Assembly: GCA_029718625.1 (NCBI GenBank)
Contig: CM056383.1
Span: 17,570,722-17,634,721 of the forward strand
DNA length: 64,000 nt
Direction of reading: 5' to 3'
Origin: Synaphobranchus kaupii
Taxonomy: Eukaryota > Chordata > Actinopteri > Anguilliformes > Synaphobranchidae
Under the pieces are notes generated by a model. The model had not been told where the DNA came from. It was given only the letters and a program-made list of their open reading frames with translations, and ran no database searches. Position 1 is the stretch's first letter; the number at the start of each line of letters is the position of its first letter. Positions 35,863 to 46,213 of this stretch are shown here, in pieces. The translations under genes and the position numbers were made by a program.

Positions 35863-37028
35863 TGTCACAAACCTAACACGAGCTGAACCCAAATGCAACA
35901 ACCAGGAGTCAGGGGGACAGAAAAGGTGATTTATTTATGGAGCTTGGGGTAGTCCCAAGCCGTACACAGATTTAACACAACAATAAAAGAGAGGTTAGGG
36001 ATTTCTCCGGCGCTTGGATCTGCTCCAAGCCGGAGCTGGACTTGGATCGTCACCGGAAGTTCCAAGCCGGAACTGGACAGGACAGGACACTGGAACGGAT
36101 TACTGACACTGGATCACCGGAACATGGGGTTGTTCCAAACCGGAACTGGACTGGATCTGGACCGGATAGTCCAACAGGAACGAGGAGTTGTTCCAAACCG
36201 GAACTGGACTTGATACAGGAGACTGGAGCGGTTCGAACTGGAACTGGAACACTGGAACGCGATATGTTCCAGACCGGAACTGGACTGGACCGGGACTGGA
36301 TCTGGACTGGAAGCAGAGGAAGGGATATGGCTGGATACGGCAAGGCAGAGCAGTGTAGCGGAGCTCAGGTTGGCCCGGTTGGGGCAGCAGGGCGACAGTG
36401 GAGGCTGCAACCGTAGCCGTAGCAATGGCGGTAGCCACGGCCGGACAGGAACCACTGTAGGGTGAAAAGGCAGAACACCCAGCTGCGGGCGCAACGTCAG
36501 GTGGAGGCAGGGGTACCGCACACAAACAGGGAGAGGTACAAAGCTACAGACTGGCAGACACAGTAGATGGGGGTAGTTAACGACAGGAACAGTTCAAGCA
36601 GGGAAACCGCAAACAAACAGAGTTAGTTAGCAACAACAGAAGGTTTAGAGCAGTAAGCACAGAGTCAAACCAACTGAAGTCTATAGGGCACAGGACAGGG
36701 ATTCTCAGACCAGGATACAAACTGAGAAACGTTAACGAACTGGCGCTGAAGAGCAGCCAGCCGGAGGGTTAAATAGGGAAGTGAAATTGAAAACAATAAA
36801 GAGAGCGTGCGGAATGTAACCGAGGGTGATTGACTAATTGACAGGTGCGGAATGCATGCAGCAACGGGGAAAGGAGATAGGTTGAAACCGGAGTGGGGGA
36901 AAAGAGTGAAACAAACAGAAGGAACACGCCCAGTCTGTAGCAACGGGGAAAACACGAACAAAGGGAATCCAACACGGAGGGAAAAGGTAAAACATGGAAA
37001 ACGGACAGGATGGAAACGGAACATTACA
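35863..37028 (-). mobile_element. Solo LTR inside transposon A
   Basis: Read on the plus strand it begins TGTCACAAACC and ends GGAACATTACA. Five-base flanks are aatac and aatgc (one mismatch). On the minus strand the 3' part reads tgcatttgggttcagctcg, the fish Ty3/gypsy-type LTR ending, so the LTR is in minus orientation. No internal genes adjoin. The region 36020-36315 within it is a tandem repeat. Confidence 0.65.
36020..36315. repeat. Tandem repeat with core 'ccggaactggac'
   Basis: The core ccggaactggac recurs about six times with spacers of variable length (aagccggaactggac, aaaccggaactggactgg). It produces long open frames in three minus-strand and one plus-strand phase (36042-36525); these are repeat artefacts. 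Confidence 0.85.
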
Positions 37029-37172
37029 AATGCAAACATAAAAATCTCTTAGATCAAGCTGACAAAGTTAAAAGTTAGTCTTTCTTCCAAATTATTGAAT
37101 CACATCAAAAGTGTGCATTTGCAGCAGTCAAATCATAATGATAGAAATTCCAAATACAACTATCAAAAAGGT

Positions 37173-38665
37173 CTATTGGGCAATGTCTCTTCTGTCATTT
37201 ATGTCTGGCCACAAATGTTCGTCCACATCACAAAAAATGTTTTCCCTGGCCAGACAGCGTGGAAAAAAATGCCTTGTATGCCGGATCCATCCCTGGCAGG
37301 CCTCTGCATTGATGTCATCACAGGCCCCATCCATAGCCTGAAGGAGGGCAGCTTGTACATAGGGGCGATGGTCATCCACCTTCCAGCGCCAGGCAGAGAA
37401 ACTCTTCAATGGCGTTCAGGAAGGGTGAATATGGTGGTAGGAACACCATTGACACCCGGGGCTGTGCCTCAAACCATTCCTGTACACATGCGCTCCTATG
37501 GAAGCTCACGTTGTCCCAGATGATTACATAGTTGCTCCGAGGTTGTTACTCCACCGCATCCTCTGCTTCAGTGAGCTTCTGGAAAAGATCACTGAGGAAA
37601 TTCAGTAGACGGTCTGAATTGTAGGGGCCTACAAGCGCATGGTGGTGTATGACCCCAGGTTGACCTATGGCAGCACACATGGTAATGTTTCCACCACGTT
37701 GTCCCGGGACTTCTATGGTGGCGCGTTGTCCAATTATATTTCTCCCAGGTCTTCTGTGTTTTGTCAGGTTGAAACCAGCTTCATCCACATAAATATATTT
37801 GTGTGGAACATCGCTGGAATCAAGCTCCATTATCCTCTGAAGAGAGAAAGAATATGTTACAGTTCTGTAGACAGTGCCATGCAATATTACAGTATACTGT
37901 GTAAGGATGGTTGCATATGGTTTGCATTACAGTAGAGTACATATTTTTTTACAACACAATATGAAACAACTATTACAGTACAGTACTGTACATACCTGAA
38001 CATATTGACACCGCATCTCCTTTACCCTGTCACTGTTCCTCTCATATGGGACCCTGTAGACTTGTTTCATCCTAAAGTCATTTCTTTTCAGCACTCTGTC
38101 AATTGTTGCCAAACTGATGCTTTGTATATTGGCAAACATTTGATTGTCTTGAAGGATCTTCTCTCTGATTTCCCTCAGGCGGATAACATTGTTTTCAAGC
38201 ACAATGTTCACAATTGCTGTCTCCTGTTCTTCTGTAAACATCCGTCCTCTGCCACCACTGTATGGTCTTCTCTCAATTCTAAAAGAGATTTTCCATGAAC
38301 AACAATGTCCATTACAGGGATTGCAAAATACTGTATGCAGTAGTACAGAGAGTGCATGTACAGTGAATGGGATGAAGCACAATTTACAGTATTTTTGTAC
38401 TGTGTGAGGTTACTTACCGGTTTTCCCTCCGAAAGATTCGCATGATGGAGGACACCGTTGATCTAGAAAGATTTGGCTGAACTCGTCTCCCAGCTTCAGC
38501 CATGGTTAGCCCGTGGTTTACAACATGATCCACAATAGTGGCTCTGATGTCATTTGGTATAACTGGTACTCTTGCAGCCCTTTGGTGATGTCCCTGTCCC
38601 CCTCTCCCACCTCTCATGCACACACCTCTTCCTCTGCCTCTCGCTCTTACTCTCAAAGGATCCAT
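37173..38665 (-). pseudogene. DD35E transposase of element A, three exons
   Basis: Exon 1 (38665-38418) encodes an Arg/Gly-rich leader and an HTH: ATIVDHVVNHGLTMAEAGRR, then STVSSIMRIFRREN. It ends at cg/gtaagt. Exon 2 (38278-37996), after ttttag, begins IERRPYSGG and carries a second HTH; it ends cag/gtatgt. Exon 3 (from 37836, after cttcag) carries the catalytic domain: YVDEAGFN (D1), IWDNVSFH (D2) and FLNAIEEF (E), with 35 residues between D2 and E. All phases agree across the introns. Two lesions are seen: a stop at 37546-37548 just before D2 and a one-base deletion near 37401 right after the catalytic Glu. Expected length is about 400 residues. It belongs to the IS630/Tc1/mariner nuclease fold. 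Confidence 0.85.
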
Positions 38666-40486
38666 TGTCTTTGCCTAACACAGACTTTACCTATGCCCCC
38701 CTTTATATGTGATTTAGGACTGATTGGTCAATTAAGGATTTTGTGCCATAACATTTGCACATTGGCTGAAACAACTAACAGAACTGCAACTAATTATCTT
38801 CAATTGCAAACCATTTGTGAACAATTTGTGAACCAAACACTATGAAGTGAATCTTGTATTCACTGGTGACATTTGCATTCACAGTTTTGCAAAACAGTGC
38901 AGAGGATTTGCTATTAGTGGACAAAGAGTAGAAAATGATTAAGAGTTCTGCAAATGAGTTTGGGGATATGAGCACAGTTGTTGTGGTTTAGATGTCTTTG
39001 ACCACAGTTTTGAAAAATGCTTTCAAGCAATTGAGAAATACTGTAAGCATCATTGTGCCTCTCCACTGCATTTGGCCACAGAATTTTGTCAACATCGCAT
39101 CTGATGTCTTCGTTGGCAAGACAGTGCTGGTAAAATCTTTTAGAGTGCCTTATCCACCCCTGACACTGCTGGGCTGTAATGTCATCGCATGCCTCATCCA
39201 TGGCCTGAAGGAGCGTTTCCTGCTCATATGGGGCCCTATCTTACACCCGGCGCAAAGCGGCGCTAACCCAAACGCAAGTATCTTTGCTATCTTACACCCG
39301 GCGCTAGGTCCATAATAACGCCTAACGCTTACGTCCTTTAACTAGCATGTATTCTTGCGCCATCACAAGTGAACTGGGCGTGTTGGTCTTAAGATGAGGA
39401 GTGGCCAGGATTCTTTTTGGCGTATTGCTATCTTGAGCCAGCAGAAAGCGCTTGCGCTAGAACCGCCACAAACCTGGTCTAAAGTCATGTCGCAGTTGTT
39501 TACATGTTATTTTAACGGCGCATATAAGTGCGTCTACATAGGCGTGTGCACAACGCGCATACCCTCCTGTCTGTTACACACAGGGGCGTGCACAAACATG
39601 ACTAAAATATCTAGATCACAATGTGAAATATTATTATTGTGTAGGCTATATCAAAAATGCATAATAATAAAAGGTTCCATAGGTCCACATACCTTTCCCT
39701 CAGCGAAGGGAAACGATGCCACATTACATTGCTCTCAGCCCACTCCATCAACATCCAGGCGATGTGCGATGGTACGGGACAATGGCTATCCATTAAAAAG
39801 GAGCTGATAACACCTATATCAACCCTAATGCGCAAATTGTCATTTGCACCTAATGCGTGAATTGTCATTCAATGGAAACTCGCGTACTGCAATAGACGGA
39901 CATTTGCGTACTGCAATAGACGGACATTTGCGTTCTGAAAATGCGCTTCAGATGTCATTACAATACAGCTCTGTTTATCTAGGAATACAGCCTGGAAGTA
40001 AATAGAATGGTTTGTGACTGAAAAAAGTTCAAAACCTTGTCCAGTGAATATTGCTTCGTCCTTCATATTTTTTTAAATTACAGTGACAAGGTTTCCATAC
40101 CCTCAGCTTATTAAAACCCCACTGATTTCACCTGTAATTCCATAACTTGAACAAAAGATTTTAAAGAGAACTAAGCGTCTAATTAGAAACGAAATTTGCA
40201 GCACGTTACACAATTAATTTACAATTAATTTTAATTCCATTATCTGCATGTTCGCTTTACGTGAGCAGGTCTGTTTCCCCTGCTGTACATCGCACTTTTC
40301 ACGGTCTTCCTGGGAAAGTGAATAGTTTTAAAGTATTATGCTACCAGTTAAACAGGTTGGTCACATTTCCATAAGCAGGACATTATAAAACAAGGGAAAA
40401 TATGCTGAAACTATGGGTTGCCAACCTGACAGATTTGTTGTATTTAGTGTCATCATTAAGGCAAAATAACGTTAGTTATGTTATTA

Positions 40487-42466
40487 CAGTTTTTTACGAT
40501 TGCTTTGACTAATTTTGCACAACAGAGTTTCAATATGCAAAACTCTTAACACAGAATGCTATACTGCTCATTTTGGGTTCAAAATGTAATATAGCATGCA
40601 AAATAAAAATACCAGTGTCAAATCAGAGAATATTATATGCAAAAGTTTATCACAGCACCAGAACATTAGATATTTCAAACAATGAAGTTAAATCATTGCT
40701 GAATTTTCAATATACAACAGTCATCATGAAATAATGCTGCCAAACACAAAATCCTTCTGATAAAAAAGAGTTTGAAAGTGTTTTTTGGTCATAACGCAAA
40801 ATGCTATACTCCTAATCTTGGGCTCAAAATCATATATAGTATGCACAATAGAAACAACTGAACCAAATCAGATTGTATTTCATGCTAAAGTTGATCATAG
40901 TGTCAGAACAGTGGATATGTGCATCGTTGAAGTTTAATTATTGGTGCATTTTCAAATACAATGGCCATTATCAAATAATGCGGTCAAACACAAAATACTT
41001 GTTACCAAAAAAGACTATGCAATGGTAATTTCCTCATAAATACTTGAAATTATGTACAGCAATCATCCCCTGTGATAGACTGCAGTTTTGCACTTGTGTT
41101 TTTATGAAAGACAAACAAAATACTAGATTAGATTATATGAAGTTTAATCATTAAAGAAAAATCATACAGTAATGTAGTACTGTAAACTCAACTGTATTGT
41201 ACAGTAAAAGCAAAAACAGTTACAGTAACAACAAACTTTACTGTAAAGTAAAAAAAAAAAACTGCTTCTCTGTGCTTAACCAACATTTTGCCTCTCCGCT
41301 GCATTTGGCCACAGAATTTTGTCGACGTCGCATCTGATGTCTTCGTTGGCAAGACAGCGCTGGTAAAATTTTTTAGAGTGCCTTATCCACCCCTGACACT
41401 GCTGGGCTGTAATGTCATCGCTTGCCTCATCCATGGCCTGAAGGAGCGTTTCCTGCTCATATGGACCTATCGTATACCTTCCACCTCCAGGCCGAGAAAA
41501 ACTCCTTGATGGGGTTCAGAAAGGGGGAGTAAGATGGAAGGAATTGGAATCGGAACTATGGATGGGCTGTAAACCAGTCTTGCACAGCCAATGCACGATA
41601 TAAGTTTACATTGTCCCAGACAATGATGAACACCATCTGAGCATTTGGCTGTACGAGACGGTTGTACAGCCCATCCAGAAAATGTATGAGGCGCACAGAG
41701 TTGTATGCCCCCAGCAGAGGGTCAGGCTGACCAATCAGGGATGGATGTATGTGGGCCTGTCCAATGGCCTCAGGGCTGGGTCTATAGGCAAAATAGGCAT
41801 GTACAGTACCTATTACCTATATACTGTATATTTACTGTACATGGTCCACGACCATGACCACGACCATGACCCTGTCCTTCGTTACCAACCTCAACCTCAC
41901 TGACCTGCTCCATGTTGTCAGAAACTGCCATTCAGTTTTCTAAGCAGCCTTTTATGTAGTGGTGAAGATATTATCAATTGTGTTGCAATGCTACTCACCT
42001 GGGCAAGGTTGTTGGAAGTACTGAGACATGACTACAAACACCTGTTGAATTGATTTAGTGATCTGCATTTGTAGTAATAAACATTTGAACATTGTTGTAA
42101 TATTAGGTCGCTGTATTCTGAGAATGGAGCATATGATTTAGAGTTTGACACTTTGTATTAACAGTTTTGCTCTTTGTATGTCAGCATAGGATGTAGTGTC
42201 TTAAGGTAAGAATTCTGCAAGTCAGTTTAGCACTTTGCGTTAACAGTTTTACACTTTGTATGCCAGCATAGGATGTAGTGTCCTAAGGTAAGAATTCTGC
42301 AAGTCAGTTTAACACTTTGCGTTAACAGTTTTACACTTTGTATGCCAGCATAGGATGTAGTGTCTTAGAGTATGAATTTTGAAAGTCAGTTTGGCACTTT
42401 GCATTTTGAGTTTTGTACATTGAAATTCTGCTGTGCAAAATGAGTCAAAGCAATCGTAAAAAACTG
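40487..42466 (-). mobile_element. Transposon B, copy B2, inside element C
   Basis: Inverted ends cagttttttacgattgcttt (40487) and aaagcaatcgtaaaaaactg (ending 42466) are flanked by TA (40485-40486, 42467-42468). The 1,980-bp copy matches B1 over both arms with few differences. It is uninterrupted and so gives the unfilled reference sites for insertions A and C in B1. Subterminal repeats of about 62 bp ('cactttgtatgccagcatag') occur three times at 42150-42400. The residual gene is the same internally deleted form as in B1. Confidence 0.9.
41288..41930 (-). pseudogene. Internally deleted transposase of B2
   Basis: The minus strand starts near 41930 with MAVSDNMEQVSEVEVGNEG and a Gly/His/Arg-rich leader. 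It then passes, via an internal deletion, into frame-shifted sequence around D2 and E of an IS630/Tc1-type catalytic domain, and ends with WIRHSKKFYQRCLANEDIRC-like text at about 41300. The segment holding HTH and D1 is missing. The same deletion derivative occurs in B1, so the deleted form itself transposed. Confidence 0.7.
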
Positions 42467-42992
42467 TAATCAAAATTAGAATGCAGGTAGCCTAATGAAC
42501 TTCGGATGAAGCTTGAACATGAGTTCATTGCATAATCAAACGAAATTCGTTAAACAAGCAGGCTAATTTGGCATTTTCTAAGGTGAGAAGGAAGCAATTG
42601 GTCGCTTATTCTCAGCTGTTGCGGGTGCTTTTAACGAAATTTAACTGCATATATTTCGTAAACAGCACTGTCAGGAATTACCGGGAACTCATAATACTAC
42701 TACTGCTACTGATCCATATAGCCGATTCCTTGATCGCACTAAACACGCACGAGCATGTCTGTTTCGCCATCATAAGCAATCCGCCAAGGTGGAAAAGCAG
42801 GCTTTTAAAGGGAATGGGATATGACATTTTGATTGGTTTATTGCATGTCACGCCCAAGACACACCTATAATTAATGAAGAGACTAGGTTCAGCCCAGTTG
42901 CACCTTGCGCCGTGCTTAGCGCCCAAAAAACACGCCGTTAAAATAGCAAAAGTAGACTTGGACACGCCCTAAATTGACTTAGCGCCATGCGC

Positions 42993-43514
42993 TTAGACTA
43001 AGCGCCAAGATCGCCAAGATAGGGCCCATGGACACCTATTGCATACCTTCCACCTCCAGGCCAAGAAAAACTCCTCGATGGGGTTCAGAAAGGGGGAGTA
43101 AGGTGGAAGGAATTGGAATCGGAACTCTGGATGGGCTGTAAACCAGTCTTGCACAGCCAATGCACGATGGAAGTTTACATTGTCCCAGACAATGATGAAC
43201 ACCATCTGAGCATTTGGCTGTACGAGATGGTTGTACAGCCCATCCAGAAAAAAAATGTATGAGGCGCACGGGGTGGTATGCCCCCAGCAGAGGGTCAGGC
43301 TGACCAATCAGGGATGGATGTGTATGGGCCTGCCCAATGGTCTTAGGGCTGGGTCTAGGCAAACTAGGCATGTGCAGTACCTATTACCTATATACTGTAT
43401 ATTTACTGTACATGGTCCACGACCATGACCATGACCACACACACGCCCACGACCCTGTTCTTCGTTACCAACCTCAACCTCACTGACCAGCTCCATGTTG
43501 TCAGAAACTGCCAT
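42993..43514 (-). pseudogene. Internally deleted transposase of B1, main part
   Basis: The leader MAVSDNMELVSEVEVGNEEQ starts at 43514. In frame 42993-43307 the catalytic C-terminal part reads VFIIVWDNVNFHRALAVQDW (D2), then FLPPYSPFLNPIEEFFLAWR (E), with 35 residues between D2 and E as in element A. The gene is cut at 43030 by element C, and its last part (DEACDDITAQQCQGWIRHSK) lies at 39055-39227 on the other side. D1 and the HTH region are deleted. Confidence 0.8.
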
Positions 43515-44159
43515 TCAGGTTTCTAAGCAACCTTTTATGTAGTGGTGAAGAGATTATCAATTGTGTTGCAATGCTACTCACCTGGGCAAGGTTGTTGGAA
43601 GTACTGAGACATGACTACAAGCACCTGTTGAAATGATTTAGTGATCTGCATTTGTAGTAATAAACATTTGAACATTGTTGTAATATTAGGTGGCTGTATT
43701 CTGAGAATGGAGCATATGATTTAGAGTTTGGCACTTTGTATTAACAGTTTTGCACTTTGTACGTCAGCATAGGATGTAGTGTCTTAAGGTAAGCATTCTG
43801 CAAGTCAGTTTAGCACTTTGCGTTAACAGTTTTACACTTTGTATGTCATCATAAGATGTAGTGTCTTAAGGTAAGAATTCTGCAAGTCAGTTTAGCACTT
43901 TGCGTTAACAGTTTTACACTTTGTATGTCAGCATAGGATGTAGTGTCTTAGAGTATGAATTTTGAAAGTCCGTTTGGCACTTTGCATTTTGAGTTTTGTA
44001 CATTGAAATTCTGCTGTGCAAAATGAGTCAAAGCAATCGTAAAAAACTAACTCAAAGAATGTGTTTTAGTGTTTCCTACCCCATTAATGTGAATTTATGT
44101 GATTTGTAAATGTGAAAAGCATAAGAAAGTGCATGTTGTTTTGTCAAAAAGAAATGCAA

Positions 44160-44232
44160 CCTTTGGTACCTGAACCCAGGTCTCCCACATCAAAGGAAAT
44201 CACTCTAATCACAAAGCCATTGCAGCTGTTGT
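44160..44232 (-). repeat. tRNA-like module 1
   Basis: Read on the minus strand the text ends gacctgggttcaggtacca, with a box-B-like GGGTTCAGG and an upstream tgattagagtgatttcc that recalls box A. It belongs to the about 300-bp repeat that also carries the modules at 46335, 47745 and 48052. It is not a plausible functional tRNA: the acceptor stem and D arm do not pair. Confidence 0.5.
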
Positions 44233-44700
44233 ATTGCATGAGGAGAATTATTTGAGGGCATGGAGCATTTTTGATGAAGAATTTGGCAGGAAAAAGAATA
44301 ACTGTATTAAAACTTTATTTGTTTCACTCATTTAAAGGGTAAGTTCGCTATTTTGGACCTTGGACCTTATTTGCGGTCCGTCTTCCATGAACCTGACCCA
44401 TGAAGTCCATTTTTTCGCTGATCGGTCCAGTATTGAGTTCGGTACAGATTTCCTGTAGGCTCTCACTGGGCTACAATGGAAGTGAACGGGGCAATCAGAA
44501 ATGTTATGGAAAAACAACGATAAATGTGCTTTTATAGCTCAGTGTGTATTCTTACGGTCTCAGTATGCTCTCCTGTGAAATGTAGGCTATCGCAAACGCA
44601 AACCGAACATTGAAACAACAGTTCCATTTGAAACAGAACTATTTCTCCGACCGCACTACCTCGCACTGTAAACTTCCGCAGTCTAGCTACGTTGTAGAGA

Positions 44701-44721
44701 GGGGGGGGGGGGGGGGGGGGG
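44701..44721 (+). repeat. G21 homopolymer
   Basis: Twenty-one consecutive guanines lie between the left inverted repeat and the THAP exon. They could form G-quadruplexes, and the length is probably subject to assembly error. Confidence 0.95.
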
Positions 44722-44844
44722 CGCTTGAAAAGCAGTTGATCACAGATCCTGACCTCCCGTTGGAGTTTACTAGCTAGTAGCCTACAGCAGAAATATTTGT
44801 AACACAGTTTTTGTAATCATCATTTGTAATAATTCATCACAGCA

Positions 44845-45146
44845 ATGGTGCACGAATGTGCAGTCCCCGGTTGTGGGAATAAAATGTCTGGACGCTCAAA
44901 TACCAGTTTTCACAGGCTCCCGTTCTCTGACCCAGAAAGATTGAGACTTTGGCTGGTTGTCTTACGGATCGACATAAACACTCCAGTCAATCAACTCCGT
45001 TTGGCAGACTCGCGAGTTTGTGGAGCGCATTTCGACGCTAGCCTACTGATTTCTGTAACCGCAAATCAGAAATAAAACACTGGTTTCTAAAGAACACAGC
45101 TGTTCCTCGTGTCGGACCTGCAGCACTATCAAGCACCGGAGCGGAG
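44845..45146 (+). pseudogene. THAP-domain exon of the TTAA element (one frameshift)
   Basis: The frame from ATG 44845 encodes a C2CH THAP zinc finger. Cys5-x4-Cys10 lies in CAVPGCGNK, FHRLPF is at 22-27, Trp36 is present, and Cys59-x2-His62 lies in RVCGAHF. It stops at 45075, but the downstream text in another phase reads FLKNTAVPRVG, the AVP box that closes a THAP domain. A splice donor gag/gtaagt follows at 45146. A small frameshift between 45060 and 45085 therefore breaks the exon in this copy. In Kolobok and P-type elements THAP binds the transposon ends and is fused to the transposase by splicing. Here the downstream catalytic exons are gone. Confidence 0.85.
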
Positions 45147-45385
45147 GTAAGTTATATTTAGCTATAACGTTACTAACATTTTTATTTTTTTTGAGCGCGT
45201 CCTCTGACCCAGCACTCAATACCAACTAACAAAATCCGAGCTTGACATAAGTTGTTTTCTTGTAACAAAACTGTCGGAAACGTTCATCAACTATAACTTT
45301 TTACAATTCTATAATGTTTTATTTACAAATGCTTGACGCATGGTGTCCTGTCCAAAGTTCTCATCTATCACATATCTGTTGGCAG

Positions 45386-45742
45386 TCATAGTGTAATGGT
45401 AATCAATGGAGATGATCCAGTGTCATCCACGGATACATCCAGGTTTTCAATGGCATTCGGTAGCAACAGATCCCACTCCCTACAACACAAACTTTCCTCC
45501 TCTCTGGGCATCTGCTTGCACCTCTTGCAAGAACACCAAAAGTCCCCCGAAATTCTTGGTCTAGCCTCGGCAGCGACTTCGGATAACATTACCTGCGCAA
45601 CTTCAGCCTCTCTCTCTTCTCTTGCTCTCTTATCATCCATCTCTTGTAGTTCCGTGTCCGTGTATTCTGGCTCAAATCTGTAGCCAGTAACGTCAAAGTC
45701 AAAATCGAATTCTTCGTCTTCGTAATCATTATAGTCATCCAT
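45386..45742 (-). CDS. P2X7 ballast-domain-like protein carried by the TTAA element
   Basis: A 118-codon open frame starts MDDYNDYEDEEFDFDFD, with an acidic leader, and has GYRFEP at 20-25. It then has a charged helix (about 30-60) and FWCSCKRCKQMP with Cys70, Cys72 and Cys75, followed by Cys86-Cys87 in ESLCCRE. The W-C-x-C-x2-C-x2-M...CC-x-E arrangement matches the cysteine-rich cytoplasmic (ballast) region of P2X7 receptors, which binds zinc and a guanine nucleotide in the mammalian channel. There is no channel domain or membrane segment here. The family is usually longer, so a further exon may lie 3'; a donor-like site at NLD/gtatcc near codon 101 is possible. ATG 45742 was chosen because sequence upstream of about 45955 is the inverted repeat. 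The gene reads inward from the right end. Confidence 0.7.
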   Translation of the reverse strand: MDDYNDYEDEEFDFDFDVTGYRFEPEYTDTELQEMDDKRAREEREAEVAQVMLSEVAAEARPRISGDFWCSCKRCKQMPREEESLCCREWDLLLPNAIENLDVSVDDTGSSPLITITL

Positions 45743-46213
45743 CATCCAAGTTTTTTTGTGGAAATTGTAGCCTACGTTGCTGCAGGTAAACAAACGCAGA
45801 CTGCTCACATAGATAGTTTCGTAAACGGCCGGCACACCTTCCCGCTCCCCTACCCCCGACACATAGTACTCCGCGAGTGCAGCGCAAACAAGCAACAGAG
45901 AAATGCTTACTTCCAAGCCATGCCAAGCACGTAAAAATGTTCGGATTGAGATACATTTCACAGGAGAGCATACTGAGACCGGTAACAATACACCCTGAGC
46001 TTCCCGTCTCATTTATTGTACATGAAAGCACATTTATCGAACATTTCTGATTGCCCCGTTCACTTCCATTGTAGCCCAGTGAGAGCCTACAGGAAATCTG
46101 TACCGAACTCAATACTGGACCGATCAGCGAAAAAATGGACTTCATGGGTCAGGTTCATGGAAGACGGACCGCAAATAGGGTCCAAGGTCCAAAATAGCGA
46201 ACTTACCCTTTAA

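Larger units (their letters stand above)
35680..39043 (-). mobile_element. Tc1/mariner-superfamily transposon A inside B1
   Basis: Inverted ends CAGTATTTCTCAATTGC (35680) and GCAATTGAGAAATACTG (ending 39043) are flanked by TA. Comparison with copy B2 near 41277 shows the unfilled site. The element encodes a nearly complete three-exon transposase on the minus strand. A solo LTR (35863-37028) has inserted between its left end and the gene's 3' end. Length without the LTR is about 2.2 kb. Confidence 0.85.
39231..43027. mobile_element. PIF/Harbinger-like element C inside B1
   Basis: Inverted ends gggccctatcttacaccc (39231) and gccaagatagggccc (ending 43027) are flanked by the 3-bp duplication atg (39228-39230, 43028-43030). 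Copy B2 shows the unfilled site near 41452-41470 (gctcatatggacc). Short target duplications and gggcccTATCTT ends fit PIF/Harbinger. No Harbinger transposase is recognisable in 39231-40484 or 42469-43027, so it is probably nonautonomous. The interior carries gcgctaggtcc-type subterminal repeats and a whole copy of transposon B (B2). Confidence 0.75.
34896..44047 (-). mobile_element. Tc1/mariner-superfamily transposon B, copy B1 (filled with later insertions)
   Basis: Inverted ends gttttttacgattgctttga (34896) and tcaaagcaatcgtaaaaaac (ending 44047) are flanked by TA (34894-34895 and 44048-44049). The unfilled site occurs at 47615-47650 (cctagatattaactgaaaa), so the boundaries are well supported. 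The element's own sequence is 34896-35677, 39046-39227 and 43031-44047; the rest is nested elements A and C. Its own minus-strand gene is internally deleted, keeping the N-terminus and the C-terminal part of a DDE transposase related to that of element A. Confidence 0.85.
44336..46209. mobile_element. TTAA transposon (Kolobok/T2-like) with THAP and P2X7-ballast-like genes
   Basis: The ends are AGGGTAAGTTCGCTATTTTG (44336) and its reverse complement ending at 46209. The inverted repeats extend about 250 bp with very few mismatches (to about 44585 and 45955). TTAA flanks both ends (44332-44335, 46210-46213). The unfilled site, tttcactcatttaagtacta, is present at 47908-47935. TTAA targets, AGGG ends and a THAP domain together point to the Kolobok/T2 superfamily. 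Two genes read inward from the ends and converge: a THAP exon (+) and a ballast-like frame (-). Only about 240 bp separate them and no DDE catalytic domain is present, so the copy is an internally deleted derivative. The near-identity of the arms suggests recent movement. Confidence 0.85.

Noticed and set aside
36042..36525. Overlapping 97-141-residue open frames on both strands
   Set aside because: They fall in the ccggaactggac tandem repeat and LTR sequence and show no domain. Several phases are open at once, as expected for a repeat.
37095..37935. Plus-strand open frames of 98-142 residues
   Set aside because: They are antisense to the element A transposase exons, which have the recognisable catalytic motifs.
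44336..46209. piggyBac classification from the TTAA target
   Set aside because: The ends begin AGGG, where piggyBac ends usually begin CCC, and the element carries a THAP exon. Kolobok/T2 fits better, though the catalytic domain that would settle it is missing.
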